Below are positions 53,181-63,830 of a stretch of 64,000 bases of DNA, one piece after another. The stretch is from Schlesneria sp. DSM 10557 (GTDB taxonomy: Bacteria; Planctomycetota; Planctomycetia; Planctomycetales; Planctomycetaceae): the NCBI RefSeq assembly GCF_041860085.1, contig NZ_CP124747.1:5975001-6039000 (forward strand), written 5' to 3'. The notes below the pieces were generated by a model. It saw only the letters and a list, made by a program, of their open reading frames with translations, searched no databases and was not told the DNA's origin. Every line of letters begins with the position of its first letter. Within the stretch, counting starts at the first letter, position 1. The position numbers were made by a program, and so were the translations under genes.

Positions 53181-54260
53181 ATGGCAAAGAAGACTTCCCC
53201 GAGGAATGCCCTGGCTGAAGCGAAGACCGGACCAGCGATACGGCCTTCGTTATTGGGCGACCTTCGACAAGTGATCGAAGCCGCGAGAGAACAGACAGCG
53301 CGAGCGGTCAATTCGACGCTGGTCATCATGTACTGGCGAATCGGAAAACGGATTCGTGAAGAGGTCCTGAAAAACGAACGTGCCGAATACGGCAAGGAAG
53401 TGGTACAGGACCTGGCGATACATCTGACGGCTGAATTTGGGAATGGGTTCTCTCGATACAGCCTTTCAAGAATGATGTCTTTTGCTGAGAAGTTTGGCGA
53501 CGAACAAATTGTTGCGGCGCTGTCGCAACAATTGAGCTGGAGTCATTTTGTCGAACTCATCCCGCTGGAAGACCCGCTCAAGCGAGATTTCTACGCCGAA
53601 GTGTGCCGTGTGGAGCGGTGGAGCGTCCGAACACTGCGGCACAAAATCGGCCATTTGCTCTATGAGCGGACTGCTGTCAGCAAAAAGCCGGACGAACTGA
53701 TCGCCCGAGACATCGCTGCTCTGCGGGACGAAGACCGCATGACACCCGATCTGGTCTTCCGGGACCCTTACTTTCTTGATTTTCTGGGTCTCACGGGGCC
53801 GCACATCGAAAAGGATGTCGAAGATGCGATCTTGCGAGAGCTGGAATCTTTTATCCTGGAGATGGGGACCGATTTCGCATTCGTAGCCCGACAGAAACGA
53901 ATTACGGTCGACAACGAAGATTACTACCTGGATCTCTTGTTCTACCATCGTCGGCTGCGGTGCCTGGTGGCAATTGACCTGAAGCTGGGGAAGTTTCAGG
54001 CGGCTGACAAGGGGCAGATGGAATTGTACCTACGCTGGCTCCAGCAGCATGACACCCATCCGGGAGAAGAACCTCCTCTGGGCCTGATCCTGTGCGCTGA
54101 CAAGTCACAAGAGCACGTCGAACTCTTACGGCTGAATGAAAGTGGGATCCGCGTCGCACAATATTTAACCGAGCTTCCTCCTCGAGAATTGCTCGAAAAG
54201 AAACTGCACGACTCGATCCTCATCGCCCGCGAACGTCTGGCTCGCGATGAGGATCACTAA
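53181..54260 (+). CDS. YhcG/DUF1016 family PD-(D/E)XK nuclease
   Basis: This 359-residue protein has the DUF1016 N-terminal helical domain (LRQVIEAAREQTARAVNSTLVIMYWRIGKRI, then YGKEVVQDLAIHLTAEFGNGFS) and a C-terminal nuclease core of the PD-(D/E)XK type. The core has ERELESFILEMG-like helices followed by RITVDNEDYYLDLLFYHRRL and VAIDLKLGKF, giving the Asp and the (D/E)-x-K pair; GKFQAADKGQMELYL follows. ATG 53181 (MAKKTSPRN) is chosen, with AAGG upstream; a TTG at 53160 adds seven residues. The family is patchily distributed and often found in accessory regions near restriction or mobile genes, which are absent here, so it may be recently acquired. Substrate unknown. Confidence 0.93.
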   Translation: MAKKTSPRNALAEAKTGPAIRPSLLGDLRQVIEAAREQTARAVNSTLVIMYWRIGKRIREEVLKNERAEYGKEVVQDLAIHLTAEFGNGFSRYSLSRMMSFAEKFGDEQIVAALSQQLSWSHFVELIPLEDPLKRDFYAEVCRVERWSVRTLRHKIGHLLYERTAVSKKPDELIARDIAALRDEDRMTPDLVFRDPYFLDFLGLTGPHIEKDVEDAILRELESFILEMGTDFAFVARQKRITVDNEDYYLDLLFYHRRLRCLVAIDLKLGKFQAADKGQMELYLRWLQQHDTHPGEEPPLGLILCADKSQEHVELLRLNESGIRVAQYLTELPPRELLEKKLHDSILIARERLARDEDH

Positions 54261-54380
54261 CAGCCTGTGGACTGAAGATGGAACTGGCTCCTGTCCCATA
54301 TTGCTGGCATCACAGTCGATGCGGAGTTGTGTAGTGCGAATCGAGGATTGCCACGGAGCCTGTGCCACCAACTCTTTTTC

Positions 54381-57300
54381 TCACTGTTTCCTGGAAGCGT
54401 TATCTTCAGTCCGCTTCAGGCTGCGTCCTACGAGTTCCGGCAGGAATTTGACGGGCACAGAGGCTTCGTTGATGACGGCTTCGTGAAAGCGTCCGAGGTC
54501 GAATTCGGTCCCCATCGATCGCTGGATCTGCTGGCGGAGTCGGAGGAAAGCAGAACAACCGACGAAATAGGTCGAAAGCTGACACGATGACTGTTTGGCG
54601 CGAACGACCTTCAGTCGAGCTTCCCCTTCGGCCTGAAAGGCGTCTTCGGTCAGGAACCGCAGGGCCTCATCATCCGACATTTCAGTGCAGTGCATTTTGT
54701 GATCAAGGATGGCATTTGCGACGCTGCGAAGTCGGAACTTGAGCTGCATCATTCGCAGGGCCGGGTCCCCCTCACCATAACCCTGATCGAGCATCATTTG
54801 CTCGCAGTAGTTCGCCCATCCTTCGGCGTAGACGCCGGATCCCAGAACTTTACGTATGAGAGACGGATTTAGGTTGGCGTATTCCAACTGGACATAGTGG
54901 CCCGGATAGGCCTCATGGATTGTCAGTATCTTGAGCATCTGGCGATTGTACTCACCCAGAAAACTGGCGACGCGTGAGCGGTCCCAGTCTGCCGGAGGAG
55001 GGCTGATGGCATAGATGCTGGCCGTATGGGGATCGAGCGGGGGGGCGGGTTCCAGAAAGGCGACGCTGTTTCCCCGCTGGAATTCGGGCATCTCGATGAT
55101 TTCGCACCGGTCAGGATCGGGCAGTCGCAGAAGATTGCGGTCTTTGATGAACTGCTTGATGGTTAGGACGGTGGCACGAGCATCGTTTGCCAGTTCCTCT
55201 GCTGAGCTGTGGTCTCGACCGATTTCCTGAAGGACCTGCTGAATGGCGGACTGCCGCCCCGCTTCATCATCGGGAGGGAATGGATGACGGGGGAAATAGC
55301 GTCCCCAGAGCATTTTCGCGATGAGCAGCAGATCGCTGCGAACCAACTTCAAGTTGGCCTCTGCTTCAGCGAGAACGTCATCTGCGGTGACGCCCGCATC
55401 CAGCACCATTTCGAGTTTCTTTGCAAATTTCTCTCTCCCCAGCCGCCACTCACCGTTCGCGCGAGGAAGCAGTTCGTCCTCGAGGAATTTCTGGTGGCGC
55501 TTCAACTCTTCGACGACAGTTGCTGCCGCACTCTGCACCGCCTCCCGCTGTGGCGAGTTTCCGATGATCTCGAGCAGATCCTGTTGGAAGAACGCGATAG
55601 CACCCTTGTTCTGAAGGATTGCCGTTTCGGTTACGATTCGGGGCGTGTTCTTCAGATTGGAGCGTGCTGCGACCAGGATCCTGGGAATCGCCTGCATGCG
55701 ATTCAGTGCGTGAGTAATCGCAGACTCTTTCGACTGGGTCGATTGGGTGAGCAAGCTATAAACGCAATCGGTCGCCAGTCCCGTATAGATCCTAGGGTCT
55801 GTCTCATAGGGACGCTCGACCTCTTCAAGCCAAAGGTCGAGTTTCAATGAGTCGCGCAGGATCTCAAAATCGACCTGCCCCTCGCGCGATAGCGATGAGT
55901 AGGAGATTTCTCTGGCCAGACGATCAAGAGTTGCCTGTGTCAGTGCGAAACGTTTCTGACGTGTCTCGGCAGAGACATCGTCGAGCAACGAATCAAATCG
56001 GCGGTCACCCAGCCGTGAACCGCGCAAAGGGCTAAAAGTAAAATCCGCTTCCAGGTATTCCTGAAAGATTCTGGCCAGTGTCTGGTCGGCGTCGGTTGGC
56101 ATGGTGTCTGCGTCCTTTCGTTCCACCTTCCATACGCTGGTCAAAACGTCGTAGGTGCGGGGATCGAGCTGCTTGAGTTCGATCGCGTTGCAGGGAAAGA
56201 AGTCGTTTCGGCTGAAGTAGGCCTCTGTCGTCTCAGCAAAAAACTCTTGAGGGTTCGTCATGGCATAAGCGCGACCGCGACTCTTGCGGCCTTCTGCATC
56301 CTGTCGTTCCACATCGTCGTAGTCACCACTGGAACGGGCCCGTTCAAACGCTTCTCGGATCACAGAATTCTCGAACCCGTCCTTCAGGACGCGATGGTGA
56401 TAGGCATGAGCCAGCTCATGCAGGGCGAAGTTCGGCATACGTCGGGTCTCGGCCTCGAAGATGCCGATATTTGTGAATTCGATTCCCTGTGCCATCGCGG
56501 GGTCACGACCATGATCTCGCAGCCAATCGGCCGCCGGGTGATATTCCGCCAGGGGAGGTGTGTTGGGGTACTCGGGAGAAAACCAGAGGGGGACTTTCTT
56601 CAGTTCCGCCAAAGGACCCGGCGGGACGACACGCTCAATTTCCAATAGTTGCCGCTGAAGCAGTTCCAGAGCCTTCGTAGTTTCTGCAGGCAGGCTTACG
56701 AGCAACTGAGGATGCACATGGACGACCCATCCTGAGAGATTGCGAACGGTTTTATCGTTCGTTTCTGTGGCCGCAACATTGCGAGCGAGTGCCTGAGCTC
56801 GGATGGCAGCTTGAGCGTTCAGAAGACGCTTTGGCCATTCAAACTTTGGCGCCTGCTGCGGTTCGTACCCCTGCAGGTGGCCCGTCAGACGTGTGGCAGG
56901 TTTGGTGTACTTGAGTTCGGTTTCGCCAAAGACTTCGCGGCACAGAGCAGCAAGTCCCGGATCGTACTCCAGCAGTAGCTCTCGCGTGTTGGCATGATTG
57001 TGGTCATGGTCATTGATGCGGTTGTTATCAAACCATGACTGGACTCCTTCGGCGAAGTACTCGTGGTGGTTCACGGACGCGTACTTCCCCTTCCAGAGGC
57101 CAGCATTCATGGCTGCGTCGTAGGTCTCTTTCAGTCGGCGGTCGAAAGTTGGATCGACATTAACCATCCCACGCAAATGAATGTTATGGGCAAACTCATG
57201 AATCAGAATGTTTTCTGCTTCGTACGGGTCACCCGGAAAACCCAGCAGGTTTTCTTCCGCGACCGAGCAATAGGGATCGGTCTCACTTCCCCCCAGGCCA

Positions 57301-57956
57301 CGCGCACGCGCGTCCCAGTAGTCTTTGGGAGCGATTCCGTCAAAGTCCGGAACCTTCTCGCCTGAGAGTCGGGCGAATTCTGGCAGGTCCGTCGTAAACT
57401 CGTCCCGCGCCATAATGCACATTCTCGCTCCGCTTTTGATCATTGCCTCACGCACGTCAGGTCGTCTGGCAAGCATCATCTTCACGAGGTAAGCGGCTTC
57501 TTTCAGTGCATAGGGATTGACTCGACTGGAGGCTACGATCGGAAACCCATCGACACTCACCGACTGCTCGTAGAAAGCCGGAATCCCATTTTTTCCCTCT
57601 GGATCGAAGCGGAACCCCTGGTAAGTCACTTCGCTCGTCACGCGAGCCGACGCCTTGTCGTCGCGACCGATGACTTCAAACTGATGTCCCAAGGTCGTAG
57701 AGAGAATCAAATCCTTGCCGGGTTCGACGGTCCCGCTGGGAACTTTTTCAGTGGATGATTTCTGCCAGAAAATATCGATGGTCTGGGGACTGCCATTGAT
57801 CATCTGCAATTGAGGACGCGGAAACTCGGCTTTTTGAGATGATGGCTCGTCAGCGAAAACGGGAACTGTGATCGTGAGAAGGATCGTTCCGATCGCGAGA
57901 CCGAACATGGTGCCACGAGATTTGACGGGCGGCTGGGGGGTGAATGGGAATCTCAT
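54381..57956 (-). CDS. Secreted 1191-residue protein with two gluzincin-like modules fused to DUF885
   Basis: This exported protein joins three metallopeptidase-like regions. A signal peptide or anchor lies at about residues 16-36 ([20 protein letters not shown]). Module 1 has HEFAH at 253-257 followed by [13 protein letters not shown], and module 2 has HELAH at 513-517 followed by [14 protein letters not shown], each giving an HExxH plus a downstream Glu as in gluzincins. From about residue 620 to the end the sequence matches DUF885 (LAREIS...EVERPYE), with the family motif [13 protein letters not shown] at 1014-1026. DUF885 proteins are typically about 600 residues and stand alone. The ATG overlaps the TGA of the upstream enolase-superfamily gene (ATGA), so expression is coupled. 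Confidence 0.85.
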   Translation of the reverse strand: MRFPFTPQPPVKSRGTMFGLAIGTILLTITVPVFADEPSSQKAEFPRPQLQMINGSPQTIDIFWQKSSTEKVPSGTVEPGKDLILSTTLGHQFEVIGRDDKASARVTSEVTYQGFRFDPEGKNGIPAFYEQSVSVDGFPIVASSRVNPYALKEAAYLVKMMLARRPDVREAMIKSGARMCIMARDEFTTDLPEFARLSGEKVPDFDGIAPKDYWDARARGLGGSETDPYCSVAEENLLGFPGDPYEAENILIHEFAHNIHLRGMVNVDPTFDRRLKETYDAAMNAGLWKGKYASVNHHEYFAEGVQSWFDNNRINDHDHNHANTRELLLEYDPGLAALCREVFGETELKYTKPATRLTGHLQGYEPQQAPKFEWPKRLLNAQAAIRAQALARNVAATETNDKTVRNLSGWVVHVHPQLLVSLPAETTKALELLQRQLLEIERVVPPGPLAELKKVPLWFSPEYPNTPPLAEYHPAADWLRDHGRDPAMAQGIEFTNIGIFEAETRRMPNFALHELAHAYHHRVLKDGFENSVIREAFERARSSGDYDDVERQDAEGRKSRGRAYAMTNPQEFFAETTEAYFSRNDFFPCNAIELKQLDPRTYDVLTSVWKVERKDADTMPTDADQTLARIFQEYLEADFTFSPLRGSRLGDRRFDSLLDDVSAETRQKRFALTQATLDRLAREISYSSLSREGQVDFEILRDSLKLDLWLEEVERPYETDPRIYTGLATDCVYSLLTQSTQSKESAITHALNRMQAIPRILVAARSNLKNTPRIVTETAILQNKGAIAFFQQDLLEIIGNSPQREAVQSAAATVVEELKRHQKFLEDELLPRANGEWRLGREKFAKKLEMVLDAGVTADDVLAEAEANLKLVRSDLLLIAKMLWGRYFPRHPFPPDDEAGRQSAIQQVLQEIGRDHSSAEELANDARATVLTIKQFIKDRNLLRLPDPDRCEIIEMPEFQRGNSVAFLEPAPPLDPHTASIYAISPPPADWDRSRVASFLGEYNRQMLKILTIHEAYPGHYVQLEYANLNPSLIRKVLGSGVYAEGWANYCEQMMLDQGYGEGDPALRMMQLKFRLRSVANAILDHKMHCTEMSDDEALRFLTEDAFQAEGEARLKVVRAKQSSCQLSTYFVGCSAFLRLRQQIQRSMGTEFDLGRFHEAVINEASVPVKFLPELVGRSLKRTEDNASRKQ

Positions 57957-59062
57957 CGAACCTCCACAATTCGTGGACCAATGACATCGGCCCGTGGTGT
58001 AATGCCAAGTCCTGGGGTACAGCTTGCCTGCATCGTTCCCTGAACTCGACAGGGGGCTCCCTCGGCAATGCTGACAGTCACATAGCTGTTAAAGTCGGTG
58101 CTGGTGAAGCGAAATTCTTCCGGTGTACTGTGCGCCAGATGCGCGATCGCCGCTGTGGTGATATCCCCGCCCCAGCTGTCTTCCAGCGTCATCGCGATCC
58201 CCATGGAAACGCAGAGATCACGAACCTGCTTTGTCCGGGTGAGGCCCCCGAGCTTACTGATTTTCAGGTTCACGACGTCCATGGCGAGATCCGCCTTGGC
58301 TCGCAGCAGCATGCTCAGGTGATCAATGTTTTCGTCGAGGACGAATGGATGATCTGTGTGTCGTCTCACCGCCAGACATTCTTCATAGGTCAGACATGGC
58401 TGTTCGATATAGACGTCGATATCACGAACAGCTCGAACGACTCGGATGGCTTCGTGCTGCGTCCAGCCCGTATTCGCATCGGCGACCAGGCGGTCTGATG
58501 GTAGCAACATCGCACGTACCGCACGAATCCGCTCAATATCGGTGTCGGGATCGCCCCCGACTTTCAATTGAAATCGCGTGTAACCTGCTTCTCGATACCC
58601 CGCGACCTTGACCGCCATGGCATCGGGAGATTCCTGTGAAATCGCCCGGTAAAGCCGCACGCTGTCGCCGAAGCGTCCTCCCATCAGCATACAAACCGGG
58701 AGTGATGTCGATTTTCCGAGGAGATCCCAGCAGGCGATATCGATGCCGGATTTGACGTAGGGATGCCCCTTGAGTGCCGCGTCCATCCGGTGGTTAATGA
58801 CAGCGAGTTCCCTCGGGTCCAGTCCGATCAGGTGCGGTGCCAGTTCTTTCAGCCCGGCTCGGACTCCTTCTGCATAAGCGGGAAGATAAAACGGACCCAG
58901 CGGACAGACTTCCCCGTAGCCAATCAGCCCCGTATCCGTTTCGACCCCCACAATCGTACTGTCGAAGACGGATACGGACTTTCCTCCAGACCATTTGTAG
59001 GAACCTTCAACGAGGGGAAGTTCGACCCGGTGAGCAAAGATGCGCGAAATTTTCATAGTCAC
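57953..59062 (-). CDS. Enolase-superfamily enzyme (mandelate racemase/muconate lactonizing type)
   Basis: This roughly 369-residue enzyme abstracts a proton alpha to a carboxylate using metal-stabilised enolate. The N-terminal capping domain has [19 protein letters not shown] and [20 protein letters not shown]. The barrel has FQLKVGG (catalytic-base region), [26 protein letters not shown] (metal ligands D, E, D) and [11 protein letters not shown] (second catalytic Lys). The pattern most resembles hydroxyproline-type members such as cis-3-hydroxy-L-proline dehydratase or HpbD; dipeptide epimerase is an alternative suggested by its peptidase neighbour. GTG 59062 and ATG 59056 (MKISRI) are both possible starts. 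It overlaps the next gene by ATGA. Confidence 0.9.
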   Translation of the reverse strand: MTMKISRIFAHRVELPLVEGSYKWSGGKSVSVFDSTIVGVETDTGLIGYGEVCPLGPFYLPAYAEGVRAGLKELAPHLIGLDPRELAVINHRMDAALKGHPYVKSGIDIACWDLLGKSTSLPVCMLMGGRFGDSVRLYRAISQESPDAMAVKVAGYREAGYTRFQLKVGGDPDTDIERIRAVRAMLLPSDRLVADANTGWTQHEAIRVVRAVRDIDVYIEQPCLTYEECLAVRRHTDHPFVLDENIDHLSMLLRAKADLAMDVVNLKISKLGGLTRTKQVRDLCVSMGIAMTLEDSWGGDITTAAIAHLAHSTPEEFRFTSTDFNSYVTVSIAEGAPCRVQGTMQASCTPGLGITPRADVIGPRIVEVR

Positions 59063-59305
59063 AACGGCTCGCGAAATAAGAGTTCAGTCTGTGGTGAATG
59101 TCAGCCACCAGACGCGATCGGAACGAATCGAGCGAACGAATTAAGAATGGATAACCGGAAATCATGGGACGCAATCCTGTGATGGGCAAGCGAAAGGGGC
59201 TGCTATGCCCCGGCGAATTTCCGGGTGTGTTGTTTGCGAGACGCAATTCTCGAATTTTCGCGATAGGTTTAGCGGAGTGATTCGTACGTGCTGAATGAGG
59301 CAGAT

Positions 59306-59911
59306 ATGACAAGCACACCCCCGACACGGCCGACATTGCTTTTTCGGATTCGAAACGCCCGTGACCAGGAGGCGTGGGAGCGGTTCATCGACCTGTATGC
59401 ACCGCTCGTTTATGGGTTTCTCAGAAAGCGAGGTTTGCAGGATGCGGATGCTGCGGACTTAACTCAGGATGTTTTACGGCAAGTTGCATTGGCCGCGAAC
59501 TCACTTGAGTACGACCCCAGGAACGGGACCTTCCGCAGCTGGCTGTTCACGATTGTCCAGAACCGCTTGATTGATCACTGGAGAAGAGAAGGAGTGCGTG
59601 AGCGTGCCACGGGAGACTCAGTGGCTCAACGGCTTTTGGAAGAACAACCGCAAGCGGGAGTGAACGAATCTGCCGATGGAGATTGGGACACCGATTACAG
59701 CCGGCAACTATTCCATTACGCGGCCAAAATTGTGAAGCAGGACTTCACTCCATCGACCTGGCAAGCGTTCTGGCGGACGGCCGTCGATGGGTTGCCCGGG
59801 CCAATGGTGGCGGAGCAACTGGGTCTGAGTTTGGCAGCGGTCTATCTGGCCAAAGGTCGAGTCCTGAACCGGTTGAAGGAGCAGGTGAAACAGCTCGTTG
59901 GAGAGGAGTAG
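59306..59911 (+). CDS. ECF-type RNA polymerase sigma factor
   Basis: This 201-residue sigma-70 family protein directs RNA polymerase to a stress or signal regulon. Region 2 is ERFIDLYAPLVYGFLRKRGLQDADAADLTQDVL with the -10 recognition helix (FRSWLFTIVQNRLIDHWRRE). Region 4 has LPGPMVAEQLGLSLAAVYLAKGRVLNRLKE, a helix-turn-helix for the -35. Between them, a Trp-rich segment (TPSTWQAFWRTAVDG) is typical of the planctomycete ECF groups that sit beside protein kinases. ATG 59306 is chosen because GAGG lies six bases upstream; a GTG at 59288 is further from such a site. The kinase gene follows by 181 bases. Confidence 0.93.
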   Translation: MTSTPPTRPTLLFRIRNARDQEAWERFIDLYAPLVYGFLRKRGLQDADAADLTQDVLRQVALAANSLEYDPRNGTFRSWLFTIVQNRLIDHWRREGVRERATGDSVAQRLLEEQPQAGVNESADGDWDTDYSRQLFHYAAKIVKQDFTPSTWQAFWRTAVDGLPGPMVAEQLGLSLAAVYLAKGRVLNRLKEQVKQLVGEE

Positions 59912-60092
59912 CCTCGCTGGCATCGGGAAGAATTTTTGCGATCGCGGGCTTCAGCCGTCGACGGCGCAAGCATCGATCGTGAATGGTGCAAGGCCCTGCG
60001 ATTTTCAGGCCGTGGGCTCATTTTGCTGCAATGGCGGGCGACGGGTGAGGATTGGCAACGAACACGTTCTGTAACTCAGGAAAGTCAATATC

Positions 60093-61889
60093 ATGACACA
60101 CTTCACGATCGCGTGTCCCACCCGGGACGACCTGCGGGGCTTGATCGACGGTGCGGTTTCCGGGGAGATGCAGCAGGCGATTCAAACCCATCTCGAGAGC
60201 TGCGCCCGATGTCAGCAGGCGCTGGCGTCGCTGGTGGTCGTGAGTGAGTCATGGGACTCAGAACTGGGGAAACTGGGTGAGCAGGAGGGTCTCCCCGTTG
60301 AACCGGTTCTGTCCGATGCCATGCAGCAGATGAAGGGGGAGGATTTCGTGGACATCGCGGAGCCTGCTTCCCGGCGGCGTGCGGAGATCGACTTCCTTCA
60401 GCCTTCTGACGTGCCGAATTCGATCGGTAGACTCGGACACTACGAAGTCACGGAAGTCGTTGGTCAAGGGGGAATGGGAATCGTGCTGCGGGCATTCGAT
60501 CCGACGCTGCATCGCGTTGTCGCCGTCAAAGTTCTGGCTCCCTATCTGGCTCACAATCCGCATGCTCGTCGCCGATTTGTCCGGGAGGCTCAAGCCATCG
60601 CTGCCGTCAGTCATGACCATGTGATTACGATCCATGCCATCGAAGACGTCGCCGAGCAACCCAGAATCGTGATGCAGTATGTCGCAGGTCGTTCCCTTCA
60701 GCAGAAGATTGATGCAGAAGGAGCGCTCGAGCTGAAGGAGATTCTGCGGATCGGAATGCAGACGGCATCCGGCCTCGCTGCGGCTCACGCGCAAGGGTTA
60801 GTCCATCGCGACGTTAAGCCATCCAATATCCTGCTGGAAAATGGAATCCAACGAGTCAAATTGACGGACTTTGGGCTGGCTCGTGCCGTCGATGACGCCA
60901 GCCTGACGCAAAGCGGAGCCATTGCCGGAACGCCGCAGTATATGGCTCCAGAACAGGCAAATGGAGATGCCGTCGATTACCGGGCCGATCTGTTCAGTCT
61001 GGGAAGTGTGATTTACGCGATGTGTGTGGGGCATTCTCCCTTCCGTGCGAGTACTGCCATGGGAGTATTAAAGCGAGTCTGCCATGATCCCCCTCGGCAG
61101 ATCCAGGAGCTCAACCCCGATATTCCTGATTGGTTGTGCAATATCACAATGAAGCTCTTGGCAAAGAAACCGGACGAGCGGTTTCAATCTGCCAAGGCCG
61201 TTGCGGAAGAACTGGAGAACTGGCTGGCCCATGTACAGCAGCCGACCGTAGTAGCCAAACCCAGGGGAGTGTCAGAAGGGGTTTCTGCAGAAGCGGAACC
61301 CGCAACGCCGTCAGCGCAGCAAACCGGCTTGCCAGTTTCACAGACCCCAGTGAGTCCCTGGAATAACCCCACCACGACAATCCTCTTTCAGCACATATCC
61401 GGGCGGCTCTTGCTGTTCTTATTTCTGACCGGAATGACAGTCTCAATCGCGTTTCACCAATTTAATTCAAAGATCGGTCTTGCCGAAGTGATCTTGGTCG
61501 GAGCGATTGCGGGGTTGCTTCTCAGTTTTTGGGGTGTGCTGTTCGTGGCGTTAGTCCGACTGCTTTGGGGCAACGCCCGCGAAGTATTCGTCAGATCTTC
61601 CAGTTCGCGATGGTTACCAAAGGTGTCACCTGAAAGACGGCGTGCGTATGGGAGCGCCATTCCTCCCGAGAGCTTAGGAATGCTGTCAGCCATCGTCTTA
61701 ATGGTCATGGGCGTACATCCGCTGCTTGCCGCCGTTGTTGCTCTAATTGTCTGGATCCTCGTGCTGCGGGTCATTCAGCCACCCGGCTCCGCCTACGGGA
61801 AAAGACGTGTCATTCCGGTGGCAGCCCAGGAAAATGGGAATGACCGGAGGACGACCTCTCAATCGGCCGGTTCGGCAGCGGAGATCTGA
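60093..61889 (+). CDS. Serine/threonine protein kinase with N-terminal zinc-binding motif and C-terminal TM helices
   Basis: This 598-residue membrane kinase probably regulates the adjacent ECF sigma factor. The N-terminal HLESCARC (H33, C37, C40) is the HxxxCxxC of zf-HC2 anti-sigma domains. The kinase domain (about 116-375) has VGQGGMGIVLRAFDP (P-loop), VAVKVL (catalytic Lys), VHRDVKPSNIL (HRD loop), TDFGLARA (DFG) and YMAPEQANG, consistent with an active Pkn2-type bacterial kinase. Three or more hydrophobic helices follow a Pro-rich linker (e.g. LLLFLFLTGMTVSIAF and VILVGAIAGLLLSFWGVLF), anchoring the protein in the inner membrane. The sigma gene lies 181 bases upstream in the same direction. 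Confidence 0.93.
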   Translation: MTHFTIACPTRDDLRGLIDGAVSGEMQQAIQTHLESCARCQQALASLVVVSESWDSELGKLGEQEGLPVEPVLSDAMQQMKGEDFVDIAEPASRRRAEIDFLQPSDVPNSIGRLGHYEVTEVVGQGGMGIVLRAFDPTLHRVVAVKVLAPYLAHNPHARRRFVREAQAIAAVSHDHVITIHAIEDVAEQPRIVMQYVAGRSLQQKIDAEGALELKEILRIGMQTASGLAAAHAQGLVHRDVKPSNILLENGIQRVKLTDFGLARAVDDASLTQSGAIAGTPQYMAPEQANGDAVDYRADLFSLGSVIYAMCVGHSPFRASTAMGVLKRVCHDPPRQIQELNPDIPDWLCNITMKLLAKKPDERFQSAKAVAEELENWLAHVQQPTVVAKPRGVSEGVSAEAEPATPSAQQTGLPVSQTPVSPWNNPTTTILFQHISGRLLLFLFLTGMTVSIAFHQFNSKIGLAEVILVGAIAGLLLSFWGVLFVALVRLLWGNAREVFVRSSSSRWLPKVSPERRRAYGSAIPPESLGMLSAIVLMVMGVHPLLAAVVALIVWILVLRVIQPPGSAYGKRRVIPVAAQENGNDRRTTSQSAGSAAEI

Positions 61890-61925
61890 ATCCTGTCGGA
61901 CACGATGGGGATGTCCCCCGCGGGA

Positions 61926-63830
61926 TCAGGTTGCCAGAGTCGGAATCTCCCAGACCGTGCCGTAGGCATTCTGCTGTTCGAAATACTCCAGCAGTCGTAA
62001 GTAGAACTCATGGTTGGCGAGCGTGGCACTGTCCCCAAAAACGATCAGTTTGCGGCGGGCGCGGGTCAACGCCACATTCATCCGGCGGGTATCGTTCAGG
62101 AAGCCGATTTCTCCCTTCAAATTCGAGCGGACCAGTGAGATCACGACGGCTTCTTTTTCCCGTCCCTGGAAACCATCGACGGTATCAACTTCGACGGCTT
62201 CGCTGCTGAGCAGTTCGCGGATGAGTCGCGCCTGAGCGGCATAGGGCGTGATCACAGCGATATCGTCCGGATTCAGACCCGATGCGATCAGTTCCTGGAC
62301 TTGACCGATCACGAAATTGGCTTCGCCCTGATTTTGGATACTGCTTCCTTCCGGATCAGCTTGTTCATCGCAGTCGGATCCTGCGGTGTCGTAGAACTGG
62401 ATCGAAGTTTGGGTCAGCGGAAGTTCGGCGACCTTAGGCAGATCGCAGAGTCGATGCTCCCTGACTGAGGCGGCGGCGGTCAGTTCGCCATCATAGAACT
62501 CGTTGGAAGAGAACTGCATGATTGCCGCGTTCATCCGGTATTGAGTTGTCAGTCTGCGCGAGATCGACGTTCCCCAACGCTTCACCAACCGCTCCATCAG
62601 GCTGACGCCGAACCCTTGTCGCCTGGCTTCAGGACAGATAATCGTTGGCGGCAACTGGTAGTGGTCCCCGGTCAGGACGAGACGCCGGCTGCGGAGGAGT
62701 GGGAGCCAGCAGGGGGGCTCGGTTGCCTGAGCCGCTTCGTCGATCACCACCAGATCGAATTGCCGGTCTTCCAGTAAATCCTCGTTAAGCCCGGTGAGGG
62801 TACTGCAAACGATCTGCGCTGAATCGAGCAGGTAGGTGACGAGGCGGGACTCGAGTTGTCTGGCATCGTGAAGGAGCCGTTTGGCCTCATCCCGGGCCTC
62901 ACGGCGCGCGCCGGGCTCGGGAGCCGACCGGGTGAACTTGCCTGCCTGACGTCGCAGGATCCACGCTTGCTTTGTCCATTCCCGGGCGAGTCGCAAATCC
63001 GGGTGGGATTCCACAAGCAGGTCCAATGTATGGTCGCGGAGCTGTGGCAAGACCCGTGCCGGGTGTCCGATCCGGATCACTCGTTCCCCGGCCGCAAGCA
63101 GTCGCTCAAAGAGATTGTCTACTGCCAGATTACTGGCGGCACAGGCCAGCACCCGTTCACCCCGCCGGACGGACTGCCGGATCAGTTCGACGACTGTGGT
63201 GGTCTTACCTGTTCCGGGTGGACCATGGATGATGGCCACATGCTCGGCGGACAGTGCGTGACTAACGGCAGCGTGCTGCGATGCGTCCAAGGGGGACAGG
63301 GGGATCCACTCGCGGCCGGGGTTGAACTCCGGTGCGTCTTCGCCCAGCAAGCGGCTTTTGAGCGCCGCCAGGCGACCTCGGTCGATTTCAGCAACTCGCT
63401 TAAGAGCGTTTCGTTGACGCTGTCGAGCGATTTCGTCTGACGAAAGATCGATCCGAAACGTCGGACGATCGGCCGTCGTCTCGGGGGAATCGCTGAGCAC
63501 CACCGTGATCGTTTCGCGGTTGCGATCAGTGACGACTCCTCTCCAGCCCTCCTGTTCACGTCCCTGTTCCTCCGATAGCAGGATCGGTGTTCCCGAGTGA
63601 AGTCGAGACCAGGGGAGCTGCTGCCTGCGGTCACGCTTGCCGAGTGTGAGGATGACGCGCCCTCCAAACCCGGCCGTCTCGTCGCGAATGGCGAGATCGA
63701 CGATTGTCGTACCGGTCCGCTCGGCCTGATCCCCTGATGCCTTGCGTGAAAGCCGCAGCGTCTCGGCCTTCACGGCGTCGGCTTCGAGATCAAGGTTGCG
63801 AATCAATTGTTGAAAGAAGTCGGCCGACAC
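61926..63830 (-). CDS. UPF1/IGHMBP2-like superfamily 1 helicase
   Basis: This 634-residue helicase resembles eukaryotic IGHMBP2/SMUBP-2 and DNA2-type SF1B enzymes, which unwind RNA or DNA. The motifs are IIHGPPGTGKTTTVVELI (Walker A, about residue 204), ACAASNLAVDNL (Ia), DLVVIDEAAQATE (Walker B, about 361), LVLTGDHYQLPP (III), LTTQYRMN (IV), VDTVDGFQGREKEAVVISLVRSN (V) and NVALTRARRKLIVFGD (VI). The N-terminal 170 residues carry a beta-barrel-like domain as in UPF1-type helicases. Start is GTG 63830 with AAGGGA about six bases upstream. It converges on the kinase gene with a 36-base gap. Nothing is clear in the remaining 170 bases to the window end. Confidence 0.93.
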   Translation of the reverse strand: MSADFFQQLIRNLDLEADAVKAETLRLSRKASGDQAERTGTTIVDLAIRDETAGFGGRVILTLGKRDRRQQLPWSRLHSGTPILLSEEQGREQEGWRGVVTDRNRETITVVLSDSPETTADRPTFRIDLSSDEIARQRQRNALKRVAEIDRGRLAALKSRLLGEDAPEFNPGREWIPLSPLDASQHAAVSHALSAEHVAIIHGPPGTGKTTTVVELIRQSVRRGERVLACAASNLAVDNLFERLLAAGERVIRIGHPARVLPQLRDHTLDLLVESHPDLRLAREWTKQAWILRRQAGKFTRSAPEPGARREARDEAKRLLHDARQLESRLVTYLLDSAQIVCSTLTGLNEDLLEDRQFDLVVIDEAAQATEPPCWLPLLRSRRLVLTGDHYQLPPTIICPEARRQGFGVSLMERLVKRWGTSISRRLTTQYRMNAAIMQFSSNEFYDGELTAAASVREHRLCDLPKVAELPLTQTSIQFYDTAGSDCDEQADPEGSSIQNQGEANFVIGQVQELIASGLNPDDIAVITPYAAQARLIRELLSSEAVEVDTVDGFQGREKEAVVISLVRSNLKGEIGFLNDTRRMNVALTRARRKLIVFGDSATLANHEFYLRLLEYFEQQNAYGTVWEIPTLAT

